Assembly: GCA_013391385.1 (NCBI GenBank)
Contig: JACBFI010000011.1
Coordinates: forward strand, 25,988-89,987
Direction: 5' to 3'
Source of the DNA: Sediminibacterium sp. Gen4
GTDB taxonomy: Bacteria > Bacteroidota > Bacteroidia > Chitinophagales > Chitinophagaceae
Length of the DNA: 64,000 bases
Part shown: positions 18,471 through 26,114 of the stretch, piece by piece
Numbering within the stretch: position 1 is the stretch's first letter
Layout of the letters: each line of letters starts with the position of its first letter
Position numbers and translations under genes: made by a program
The notes under the pieces: generated by a model
The model's database searches: none
The model's input: the letters and a program-made list of their open reading frames with translations, nothing else
What the model was told of the DNA's origin: nothing

Positions 18471-19625
18471 TTACGATTTATTTATAAGTCGTTTTAATGC
18501 GACCTCAAGAGTTTCATCTGCTCCAGATTTCCAAACAATTTTACCATCTTGTCCAATAAGCATTCCTGAAGGAATCGGATTATTCACATTATCGTAATTA
18601 TCTTCGATCTCTTTATTTGCGAGTATATTATACCAGTTCCCTATATCATCTTTTACTATTGCAGCTTTCCATTGTTCAATATCTTTATCAATTGAAATTG
18701 TTAGTATTTCAAGTCCATAAGAATGATACTGATTAAATATTTTTTTTAGATTAGGAATTTGCTCTCTACAGGGTATGCACCAACTAGCCCAGAAGTCAAT
18801 ATATAAATATTTACCTCTAAAATCTAATAAAGCAACATTCTTACCCCTGATATCTTGCGCTTTAAAATTATAAGGAATATTCCCTATTACGTTTTGTTCA
18901 AGTTGCTTAAACAAATCTGCAATAAAAACACCATTTATACTCTTTTGTATCCTAGTTGTCAGTTTTTGAAATATTCTTTTGGCTGAATCAACAGGTAATT
19001 GTTTTACTTGAGTGTAAAAAAAATATGGACTAACATATGAATCAGGGTGAGTTAGAACAAATGAAATGACCGCTTGTCTCATCTCCTCTCTTTCTGGTTT
19101 TAACTGCTCTATAAATTCATTAGCTTTTTGCTGAGCCAACTCTTTATCTTCATTTGTGATTGCAATTTTATAAGCATCATTCGCAAGAGCTATTTGTTTG
19201 TACAAATTTTTGTACCTCGCTTTAATAGAGTTTAAACTGATTTTTAAATTATCATATTCATTTTGTGTTCTTGAACCATCGAGCTTCGCAAGTGCATAAT
19301 TGTTTTCGACAAGTTCAATTTTTTGAACTGTAGGTTCAAGAAATATTTCAGTGTAGTTAACATTTTCATAATCAATCATTCTAGTATATCCCTTAATTGT
19401 TGCGAAAACAGGCTCAGGTATTTCACCCTCAAACTGAAAATTTCCGTTTTTTAAAAAGGCAGTATCGCGTATAAATTTTCCGAAACTATTAGTGTATGCC
19501 AGTATAATATATCCAGTATCACGATTATTGACTATTCCCTTGAGTATAAATTTATTTACACTTAGGTTTTGAGAGTACGTCATTGCGACATGCATACAGC
19601 ATGCTGTTAAAATAAATGCTTTCAT
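18471..19625 (-). CDS. TlpA-like thioredoxin-domain protein with DUF4369-like N-terminus
   Basis: The 384-residue protein has a signal peptide (MKAFILTACCMHVAMTYSQ) and an N-terminal DUF4369-like region (FILKGIVNNRDTGYIILAY, then FLKNGNFQFEGEIPEP). A helical linker (about 120-240) leads to a C-terminal TlpA thioredoxin with WASWCIPC (about 282) and GMLIGQDGKIVWKS. This layout is common among Bacteroidota periplasmic oxidoreductases. It follows the eight-cysteine precursor and, with its paralogue at 16451-17953, suggests one thioredoxin per precursor. The dedicated role in peptide disulfide chemistry is inference. Its stop is directly followed by VKOR relic sequence, marking a deletion junction. 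Confidence 0.88.
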   Translation of the reverse strand: MKAFILTACCMHVAMTYSQNLSVNKFILKGIVNNRDTGYIILAYTNSFGKFIRDTAFLKNGNFQFEGEIPEPVFATIKGYTRMIDYENVNYTEIFLEPTVQKIELVENNYALAKLDGSRTQNEYDNLKISLNSIKARYKNLYKQIALANDAYKIAITNEDKELAQQKANEFIEQLKPEREEMRQAVISFVLTHPDSYVSPYFFYTQVKQLPVDSAKRIFQKLTTRIQKSINGVFIADLFKQLEQNVIGNIPYNFKAQDIRGKNVALLDFRGKYLYIDFWASWCIPCREQIPNLKKIFNQYHSYGLEILTISIDKDIEQWKAAIVKDDIGNWYNILANKEIEDNYDNVNNPIPSGMLIGQDGKIVWKSGADETLEVALKRLINKS

Positions 19626-19762
19626 TCTAAAAAATAAGGTTCATAATTTTAAGCACTTTGTTAGAATCAAATTTAAATAACCCCACATCAACTCTACAAA
19701 CTCGTGTAATAATTTTGAAAATAAGGTATAGTTTAACTCTTCATATCTTAAGTAATAAATAT

Positions 19763-19799
19763 AGTCAGAGCAAAATAGAATTTTTATTTTGCTCTGACT
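19763..19799 (-). terminator. 15-bp stem-loop right after precursor 2
   Basis: A perfect stem AGTCAGAGCAAAATA/TATTTTGCTCTGACT with a 7-nt loop begins 7 nt after the precursor stop codon. On the minus strand it is followed by an AT-rich stretch with no long T run. It may stabilise the short precursor mRNA or act as a partial terminator before the TlpA-like gene. Confidence 0.7.
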
Positions 19800-19806
19800 G
19801 CTACAT

Positions 19807-20031
19807 CTAAGGAGTTTGGCACATTTTATCTTGTCCTGGTTTACTTCCAGAGCCATTTCCTGCGTCATCGCAAGTTCCGCATGAACCAGAACAAGTGACA
19901 CCAGTTCCTGTTCCACAATAAACATTACAACAACCGCCAGAGGCACTAGACCCACAATTCGCGCCCCCAACGATTTTTTTCATAGCATTTCTGCTCAATT
20001 GGAGTCCAAAATTTTTCATTTTTTGTTTCAT
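19807..20031 (-). CDS. GG-leader secreted peptide precursor 2 (eight cysteines)
   Basis: The 74-residue precursor has a leader MKQKMKNFGLQLSRNAMKKI followed by VGG (21-23), nearly the same as in precursor 1. The 51-residue predicted mature part is rich in Gly, Ser and Cys, with cysteines at 26, 34, 35, 39, 47, 51, 54 and 71, including a CC pair. An even number of cysteines in a cluster with VKOR and thioredoxins fits a multiply disulfide-bonded product. The mature parts of the two precursors share no alignable sequence, whereas leader peptides and 5' RNA leaders are conserved, as expected when the cargo diversifies. The cleavage site is predicted, not proven. Confidence 0.84.
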   Translation of the reverse strand: MKQKMKNFGLQLSRNAMKKIVGGANCGSSASGGCCNVYCGTGTGVTCSGSCGTCDDAGNGSGSKPGQDKMCQTP

Positions 20032-20034
20032 AAA

Positions 20035-20190
20035 TAAAATTTTTCGCTATTCCTTTTTTAAAATAGCAATTAAGAAATTTTCTGTCAGCTTTAAGCATCA
20101 GCAGATAATTGGCTCACCCAACTACTTATTCGTCAATAAGTATAGTACCATCGGGCTTTTCTTGTCGGGTACTAAGCGAGAAGAAATATT
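20035..20190 (-). ncRNA. Structured 5' leader of precursor 2 (copy of 18208-18365)
   Basis: H1 is AGUACC/GGUACU (20144-20173), H2 is UACUUAUU-GACG-AAUAAGUA (20123-20142) and H3 is GCUAUU/AAUAGC (20046-20067). A linker with AUCUGCUGAUGCUU sits between H2 and H3. It fills the space between the VKOR stop (20200) and the precursor start (20031). Compared with the other copy, the loop GACG and the linker are conserved while stem bases co-vary. It could be a regulatory RNA, an RNA processing site separating VKOR and precursor messages, or an internal promoter region. Confidence 0.65.
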
Positions 20191-20199
20191 TTTCTTCTT

Positions 20200-21837
20200 C
20201 TAAGAGATAAAATAGCTTATATCTTTTATTTGATAAGTTTTAGGTAATTGGTAACCATTAATAAAAATGGTCGGTGTAAATTGAATATCAACCTCATCAC
20301 ACCATGCTTTCATTTTGCTAAGTTTTTCATTTTGTTTTATGAGTTCCCCATTCATAGGGTATTTAGCTGCAAAAGCATCATAGTCTTTTTGAGATGCTAA
20401 ATACCAGTCGTCCAATGCTTGATATGTAATATGTTCATCTCCTTTTTCAGCAATAGCTAATAAATGTTTTACCGGCTTTGCAGCCCTATCATTTTCATTA
20501 TTGGTGGCAGTAAAAATAATTTGGGCTTTTACTTCAGGATTTTGTTCTATAATTTTATCTAATTCTGGATGTGCTGTTGCGCAAGGTCCACAATAAGGGT
20601 TGCACACCTTAACAATGGTATGTTTGGCTTGGGGGTTGCCAATTGTTATGCCTAAGCCATCTGTTGAATTGTCAATGATAGATGGTTGTTTATACAGTAG
20701 TGACCAAAATACCTCATCATTATACTTTAATTGTAGGTAATTTCTTTTTTCGTATTTAGATGCTTGTACCCTTTTTAAAATAGGTTTCAATAAAAACCAA
20801 ATGGTAATGGGTATGACTATTGCTAAAGCGATTGAAATTATATTGGAAGCTAGTATAGCTTTTATAGCTGGTAATGATATTTCGGAATTAATGGCAACTA
20901 ACAATCCTTCTGAAAATAATACACCCTGCACCATTAAACAAAGTACACACCATTGTTTGGCTACCTTCGCTTGGTAATACAATGAGAAGATAATATAAGG
21001 CAGTGCCAGTAAAGAAAACAAACTCAATAAGGGTAATACTGTATTTATTCCCACAAAAGCTGCCACCAATAGAGACCCTGCAAAATAAATAAAGCCAACT
21101 TCACTCCATGTAATTAGCCCCCAAAGAGTTGCCGCTTTGGTATTTAATACTGCACTACAATTGGCTTTTTGTATACCCGAACAGATTTGTTTTAATAAGG
21201 GGTTACCCTTATCAATGTCGTACCAAAGAAGTAAAACTGAAGCTGCCAAACCTATTAATTTTGCTAATAAATACGTGGTAGCAACTAAAGTAACCGTACC
21301 ATTTATATAAGGTATCAATATGGCAGCTAAAAGTACGAGAGGGATTAGTGTATAAAAACACTTTTGTACTAATAAGCGATTTAATTTTTTATGATAGTCA
21401 GGTTCCCCCGAAAACTCATTGGCTTCTGCTACCAAAATAGTCTCTGTCCATAATTTCAGAAACTCATCCTTAGTAATAATTTTCTTCTTCCCATTTTGGT
21501 TAATGATAGTTAGTTTCTCACCCATCAACTTTACTACTGTTACAAAAACTCCATTTTTATAGGTAGTAATAAATGGGATAGGTATTTCGTGCAATTTGTC
21601 AGCTACTGTTTGAATTGCTATGCTTTCTACTTTCCATTTTTGTAATGAATCTGAAATAGATAAAAAACTGGGATAATCAGGATGAGCTTGCAAGGTATCA
21701 TTAATGGTATGCAGGTTAACTTTCACTTTCAGCTGCTTTAATAGAGCAGCTACCGCTAATACCTGGTTTTCATACAAGCTTTTAAATAATACACCCGATA
21801 GCATAATCTTAATTGAGTGATTAAACTTCCAAGTCAT
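20200..21837 (-). CDS. VKOR-thioredoxin fusion with C39-like N-terminal domain
   Basis: The 545-residue protein has three parts. Residues about 15-140 resemble a peptidase-C39 fold (AHPDYPSFLSISDSLQKW, then TIINQNGKKKIITKDEF) but lack the catalytic QxDC, so this part may only bind leaders. Residues about 160-360 hold the VKOR membrane domain with cysteine pairs ICSGIQKANC (about 220) and WCVLC (about 294). Residues about 385-545 form a DsbA-like thioredoxin with NPYCGPC (about 415) and cis-Pro TPTIFI. VKOR fusions oxidise the thioredoxin and pass electrons to quinone, so this is a periplasmic disulfide maker. The start at 21837 is supported by the relic at 12539; Met12 (21804) is an alternative. 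Confidence 0.88.
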   Translation of the reverse strand: MTWKFNHSIKIMLSGVLFKSLYENQVLAVAALLKQLKVKVNLHTINDTLQAHPDYPSFLSISDSLQKWKVESIAIQTVADKLHEIPIPFITTYKNGVFVTVVKLMGEKLTIINQNGKKKIITKDEFLKLWTETILVAEANEFSGEPDYHKKLNRLLVQKCFYTLIPLVLLAAILIPYINGTVTLVATTYLLAKLIGLAASVLLLWYDIDKGNPLLKQICSGIQKANCSAVLNTKAATLWGLITWSEVGFIYFAGSLLVAAFVGINTVLPLLSLFSLLALPYIIFSLYYQAKVAKQWCVLCLMVQGVLFSEGLLVAINSEISLPAIKAILASNIISIALAIVIPITIWFLLKPILKRVQASKYEKRNYLQLKYNDEVFWSLLYKQPSIIDNSTDGLGITIGNPQAKHTIVKVCNPYCGPCATAHPELDKIIEQNPEVKAQIIFTATNNENDRAAKPVKHLLAIAEKGDEHITYQALDDWYLASQKDYDAFAAKYPMNGELIKQNEKLSKMKAWCDEVDIQFTPTIFINGYQLPKTYQIKDISYFIS

Positions 21838-21993
21838 TCATGAAATGACCAAATTCATGTAGGGGCATATTTCTACCCTACTGAATGAATTACATAAAAT
21901 CACCTATAAAATTTTGATTAGGGGTAGAAAATACCCCCCCCCCTCTCTAATATTTAATTTAACATAATTCACATTCATATTTATGGAAATGGT
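21817..21993. promoter_or_regulatory. Shared VKOR/response-regulator promoter region (right copy of the direct repeat)
   Basis: This is the partner of 12517-12690. It contains a perfect inverted repeat GTAGGG-N11-CCCTAC (21859-21881), nearly kept in the left copy (12561-12583), and a second, GGGGTA-GAAAA-TACCCC (21921-21937), present only here. The region lies between the VKOR start (minus) and the response regulator (plus). The palindromes are candidate operators for a cluster regulator such as the adjacent LuxR-type protein. Confidence 0.55.
21934..21943. repeat. Poly-C tract of ten residues in a divergent promoter region
   Basis: A run of ten C overlaps the right half of the GGGGTA/TACCCC palindrome. 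The corresponding position of the left repeat copy has no such run. Homopolymers of this length can change length during replication and alter promoter spacing. Confidence 0.7.
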
Positions 21994-22056
21994 TATATTT
22001 TGCGTCTAGCTATCAACCCCCATTGATAGTAAAATCATAAGATAAAAGAATTCGTA

Positions 22057-22695
22057 ATGATATCGTTAATGATGTGCGATGATCATGTGATGCTACGCGA
22101 CATGATATTGGGGGTTTTAGAAAAAGAACATGGATTTTCTGTTTGTGGAAGAGTACAAAGCGGTGAGGATTGTATTCGTCAAATTGAACAAGGTAGTATA
22201 CCTGACCTTCTCATTTTAGACATTAGTTTACCCGAAATGCCGGGTTATGAAGTAGCCAGATACTTAAGAGAAAAGTTCCCGCAAATTAAAATACTGGTAT
22301 TCTCAATTATCACTGATTATGCCGCTGTAAAAGCAATGATACGTTTTGGAGTTGATGGGTTTGCATTTAAAGATATTACGCCATCGTCTATCGCATCCAT
22401 CATACATTCAATAATGGCTGGTGAAACATACTACCCTCCGGATTTTATGTTTACAGCCCAAGAAATTGAAGCCATAAAAACAACCGCGATTCCTTGGGCT
22501 GAACATATTACCCAAAGAGAAATGACGGCAGTAAAATTATTAGCGAAAGACTTGTCAAGAAAACAAGTTGCCTATCAAATGGGTATATCACCATCTGTTG
22601 TAAACAAAAAAATTGACAATATTTTCAAAAAAACTGGACATAGAACCACTCTTTCTGTTGTTGATTTTTTAAAAAGAGTAGGAATTTTATCCTGA
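22057..22695 (+). CDS. NarL/LuxR-type response regulator
   Basis: The 212-residue protein has an N-terminal receiver domain (MMCDDHVMLRDMI, phospho-acceptor Asp in LLILDISLPEMPG near residue 55, conserved Ser/Lys in FSIITDY and AFKDIT). The C-terminal HTH starts ITQREMTAVKLLAKDLSRKQ and continues VAYQMGISPSVVNKKIDNIF. The HTH is somewhat divergent from the canonical GxSxxTVxxH helix. No histidine kinase is adjacent, so its partner is unknown. It is transcribed divergently from the peptide cluster across a palindrome-rich region, which makes it the best candidate regulator of that cluster. A near-consensus TATATTTTG lies at 21994-22002. Confidence 0.9.
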   Translation: MISLMMCDDHVMLRDMILGVLEKEHGFSVCGRVQSGEDCIRQIEQGSIPDLLILDISLPEMPGYEVARYLREKFPQIKILVFSIITDYAAVKAMIRFGVDGFAFKDITPSSIASIIHSIMAGETYYPPDFMFTAQEIEAIKTTAIPWAEHITQREMTAVKLLAKDLSRKQVAYQMGISPSVVNKKIDNIFKKTGHRTTLSVVDFLKRVGILS

Positions 22696-22783
22696 TCGAA
22701 AAATACACTATAGTTTATTCCATAAGGCTTAACCACTTTCATATTCCTCCGTTCCATATTTCTTATTCTACATTTATATTCTC

Positions 22784-23515
22784 TCACCTTTTCTCAAACA
22801 ACCACCACAATCTTCTTCTCGGTTTCACGGTATAGTTTTTTCGGACATAGGTTTTGATATAGTCCATGGCTTCATTTACATCATCCGTGAGGAATAACAA
22901 CTTTTTATCTTCTGGTGAAATGGTGCCATGTTTCGCCATATCATCAATACTGTCTAGTAATGGCTGGAAATAGTCTTTACCCAATAATACAATCGGAAAA
23001 TCATTGATGACTTTGGTTTGCGCCAATGTGAGTGTTTCAAAAAATTCATCCATTGTACCAAATCCTCCCGGCATAATGATAAATGCGTAGGAATATTTTA
23101 CCAGCAACACTTTTCTGATAAAGAAGTAGTCAAAAGTGATCCATTTATGCATGTAAGGATTGGGATATTGTTCAAATGGAAGCTTAATATTACACCCTAC
23201 AGATTGTCCGCCACTCTCATAAGCTCCCTTATTGGCTGCTTCCATAATACCCGGACCACCACCGGTCATGGTAGTAAATCCAAGTTCTGCGATTTTTTTT
23301 CCAACCTCGACTGCCTGCTGATAATAAGGATGGTCTTCTTTAAAACGCGCAGATCCAAATACAGTAATACAAGGGCCTACAAAGTGAAGCGTACGAAAAC
23401 CTTTGATAAACTGTCGGAAAATTTGCCAAGCAAAAGCCAACTCATTGATCCTGGGCTTCGGTCCATCCAAATACACGGATTCTTTTGCGGGAATGATCCT
23501 TTCTGTTTTATTCAT
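22784..23515 (-). CDS. LOG-family protein (TIGR00730, cytokinin riboside 5'-monophosphate phosphoribohydrolase-like)
   Basis: The 243-residue protein contains a Rossmann-type LOG domain: VFGSARFKEDHPYY, TMTGGGPGIMEAANKGA, and the diagnostic PGGFGTMDEFFETLTLAQT. Its conserved Arg/Glu residues are those that in LOG enzymes hydrolyse nucleoside monophosphates to the base and ribose 5-phosphate. In bacteria most such proteins act in nucleotide salvage. The gene is monocistronic and ends 89 nt from the response-regulator stop, with which it converges. Confidence 0.9.
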   Translation of the reverse strand: MNKTERIIPAKESVYLDGPKPRINELAFAWQIFRQFIKGFRTLHFVGPCITVFGSARFKEDHPYYQQAVEVGKKIAELGFTTMTGGGPGIMEAANKGAYESGGQSVGCNIKLPFEQYPNPYMHKWITFDYFFIRKVLLVKYSYAFIIMPGGFGTMDEFFETLTLAQTKVINDFPIVLLGKDYFQPLLDSIDDMAKHGTISPEDKKLLFLTDDVNEAMDYIKTYVRKNYTVKPRRRLWWLFEKR

Positions 23516-23596
23516 ATCTATCCTTATATTGATGAAATTTCAAATTAGCACAAAATTTGCTGTAATAATAAACAGTTAAACATCCTTAACATTTTT

Positions 23597-25003
23597 ATGA
23601 GAAAATTTTACTACGTCATCATATGCATGGTTTGCTTACTATCGGTATCCGCACAAAAAAAAGTATTACTGGAACAATTCAGAACTTTCTCAATGATTGG
23701 TCCGGTCATGCAGTATTTAAACCAAGAAGAAACCAAAGCTGTATTGCTCAAACAATTGAACAATAGCTTACTGAAATATAAAAATGCACAGCTGATTGAT
23801 CAAGATTTTCGCATGACAGTCTTACCCGAATTGAAACCAACCAACCCTACTGATCTACCATTTACCATAGCAGATAGCAGTACATGGCACATGTACCTTG
23901 ATTTATATGAATTTGAAACAAACACTTTTTATTACGTACATCCAGAATACAAGGAAGATTCTGCATTATTCAAAAGAACAGCTTCCGTATTTGACTTAAC
24001 AGTTTTATTGACCGATTGGAAAAAAGATATCATACTAAAAGAGTTCATCACCATCTGTATCACCCGAGGTAGTAGTAATGGTTTTGGCATCCAAGCATCT
24101 AGCCCTTCACTAAGTAATAGAGGATTTACAGACATGCTGAATTACGCTCTTGAACGTGTCTTGGATCCGGAAAATAAAGTAGGATTGATGGAGATAAAAG
24201 CAGCACCGGTATTCTATGCTGATAACTTTCTACTCCCTATCATCAGTAATTATCCTGTCATACAAGTGAGCAACAAAAATAATATTGCCTCTTACAAAAG
24301 GGATCAAACTGACGAGATCATACGATTGGGTGAACCCTTTTATGAAGAACTCATTACGAAAGGGAAAAATAAAAACGTTGCAGATAAATCTATTATTAGT
24401 ACCGCTATCAATAGTACAGGTAGACAAAACAGTTCTGATTTTGTACATGCAAGACAAGAAACTAGAGATGTATTGAGGGATAAAAATTATACCTTAAAAA
24501 TGCTGATTGAGATCAACCCCATCTTTAATTATAAAAATGAAGACGAAGTATTTACCGGTTTTATGCCCGATTCTTTACATTTTTTATTGAAAGATCAAGA
24601 TACGATCGCCAAATTCAAGATTATCAAAAACACCGGTTTGGTAGTAGGGGATAAATTGGTTTTAAAAACAAAGAATATTGGTTTAGGAGCAGAAAATAGA
24701 ACGATCTATTTGAATAAACTCAGCAATGGCTATGATAGCACCAGTATTTATTTAATGGATCCTGCTGAAGTTTCAAGAAAAATTTTTTCAGAATACGTCA
24801 TTACCGGACTCATACACAATCAGCCTTTCACAATTATGTGTAGCAATAGGAATACCCTAAAGGAATTTTATCTGAACCAAGATAATATAGCTGTTGCCAT
24901 GGGTAAATTTTTACCGGAAAGAATTGCTGTTTTTGATGCATCTTTAGACAAGGAAATATTGAATCAGTTAATGATGATTGGGTTTTCCCGTCTCTTACGA
25001 TAA
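23597..25003 (+). CDS. Uncharacterised secreted protein (468 aa)
   Basis: The protein starts with a signal peptide (MRKFYYVIICMVCLLSVSAQ) and has no membrane helix after it. It has an N-terminal alpha/beta part (up to about 215, with IQASSPSLSNRGFTDML) and a Ser/Lys-rich linker (about 255-300). The C-terminal third is beta-rich and contains FKIIKNTGLVVGDKLVLKTK and ITGLIHNQPFTIMCSNRNTL. I do not recognise a family. It ends 10 nt before exonuclease III, so the two may be co-transcribed, but this says little about function. Periplasm or outer-membrane-associated location is predicted. Confidence 0.7.
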   Translation: MRKFYYVIICMVCLLSVSAQKKVLLEQFRTFSMIGPVMQYLNQEETKAVLLKQLNNSLLKYKNAQLIDQDFRMTVLPELKPTNPTDLPFTIADSSTWHMYLDLYEFETNTFYYVHPEYKEDSALFKRTASVFDLTVLLTDWKKDIILKEFITICITRGSSNGFGIQASSPSLSNRGFTDMLNYALERVLDPENKVGLMEIKAAPVFYADNFLLPIISNYPVIQVSNKNNIASYKRDQTDEIIRLGEPFYEELITKGKNKNVADKSIISTAINSTGRQNSSDFVHARQETRDVLRDKNYTLKMLIEINPIFNYKNEDEVFTGFMPDSLHFLLKDQDTIAKFKIIKNTGLVVGDKLVLKTKNIGLGAENRTIYLNKLSNGYDSTSIYLMDPAEVSRKIFSEYVITGLIHNQPFTIMCSNRNTLKEFYLNQDNIAVAMGKFLPERIAVFDASLDKEILNQLMMIGFSRLLR

Positions 25004-25013
25004 ACAGACAGCT

Positions 25014-25781
25014 ATGCGTATCATTTCATATAATGTCAATGGCATAAGAGCCGCAATGAAAAAAGGTTTTATAGATTGGTTAGCAACCAATCCGGCAGAT
25101 GTTATTTGTCTGCAAGAAACAAAAGCCAATCAGGAAGATGTTGATGTAAGTGCCATTGAGAAAATGGGCTATCAAACATTTTGGTATTCTGCTCAAAAAA
25201 AGGGCTATAGTGGTGTTGCCATTTTTACCAAAATAAAACCCGATCAAGTACTTTATGGAAATGGTATTGATCAAAGCGATGCTGAGGGAAGGATAATCAG
25301 GGCTGATTTTGGAGATATTACCCTCATCAATGCATATTTCCCTTCCGGTACCAGTGGAGAGGAAAGACAAACCTATAAATACCAGTGGCTGGATGAATTT
25401 TTTACGTACGTACAAGAGTTGAGAAAAAAAAGAAAGAAATTGATTGTAACCGGCGATTATAATATTGCGCATACGGAAATCGATATTCATGATCCGAAGG
25501 GGAATAAAAAATCATCCGGATTTTTACCGGAAGAACGTGCGTGGATGGATCAGTTTTTAGCCAATAAATGGGTGGATACTTTCCGTCACCTTCATCCGGA
25601 AGCTACCGGTGCTTATTCCTGGTGGAGTCAAAGATTTCCATCGGTAAGATTACAAAACAAGGGCTGGAGGATCGACTATATCAGCATTACAGATACATTA
25701 GCACCACAATTGAAAGCCGCTGCTATTTATCCGGATGTGAAACACAGCGATCATTGTCCGATTTACGCAGAGATCATCTAA
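25014..25781 (+). CDS. xth: Exodeoxyribonuclease III (AP endonuclease)
   Basis: The 255-residue EEP-fold nuclease shows all family motifs: YNVNGIRAA, ICLQETKA (metal-binding Glu), NAYFPSG, TGDYNIAHTEIDIHDP, GFLPEERAWMDQ, the RLQNKGWRIDYI segment and the catalytic KHSDHCPI at the end. It nicks DNA at abasic sites and removes damaged 3' ends in base excision repair. I set the start at 25014 because homology begins MRIISYNVNG; the longer in-frame extension overlaps the preceding gene. Confidence 0.95.
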   Translation: MRIISYNVNGIRAAMKKGFIDWLATNPADVICLQETKANQEDVDVSAIEKMGYQTFWYSAQKKGYSGVAIFTKIKPDQVLYGNGIDQSDAEGRIIRADFGDITLINAYFPSGTSGEERQTYKYQWLDEFFTYVQELRKKRKKLIVTGDYNIAHTEIDIHDPKGNKKSSGFLPEERAWMDQFLANKWVDTFRHLHPEATGAYSWWSQRFPSVRLQNKGWRIDYISITDTLAPQLKAAAIYPDVKHSDHCPIYAEII

Positions 25782-25808
25782 TACTGATACAAACTAAAAA
25801 AAATAATC

Positions 25809-26114
25809 GTGTATATCTATAATGTAACCATTCAATTAGTCTGGGGTATTCATGAAGACTGGCTGCAATGGATGAAAACCAAACATATTCCGGAAGTAAT
25901 GGCTACCGGCTGTTTTACTGATTTTCGTTTTGTGCGTGTACTTGAAATGGATGAAACTGAAGGACCTACTTATGCCACCCAATATTTTGCTGCAACCAAA
26001 GAAGACTATGATCGTTATATCGAGCACCATGCCGCTGCCTTACGAAAAGATGCGTTGGATGTTTGGGGTAATCAATTCGCAGGTTTTCGTTCTTTAATGC
26101 AGGTTGTGAATTGA
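25809..26114 (+). CDS. DUF4286-family protein
   Basis: The 101-residue cytoplasmic protein begins with a GTG codon (VYIYNVTIQLVWGIHEDWLQ, first residue read as Met) and has the DUF4286 hallmarks HIPEVMATGCFTDFRFVRVL and YATQYFAATKEDYDRYIEHH. The family forms a ferredoxin-like alpha/beta fold resembling dimeric alpha-beta barrels. Its function is unknown. It lies 27 nt after xth. Confidence 0.85.
   Translation: MYIYNVTIQLVWGIHEDWLQWMKTKHIPEVMATGCFTDFRFVRVLEMDETEGPTYATQYFAATKEDYDRYIEHHAAALRKDALDVWGNQFAGFRSLMQVVN

Noticed and set aside
19641-19970. A 109-residue minus-strand open frame overlapping the eight-cysteine precursor in another frame
   Set aside because: The overlapping frame has the GG leader, the paralogous 5' leader and the right spacing to the hairpin; the longer frame reads through the hairpin and has no family features.
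12517-21993. The flanking direct repeats as attachment sites of a mobile element
   Set aside because: No integrase, transposase or tRNA gene lies near either copy, and the repeats cover a promoter and start codon of a cluster gene, which is better explained by tandem duplication.
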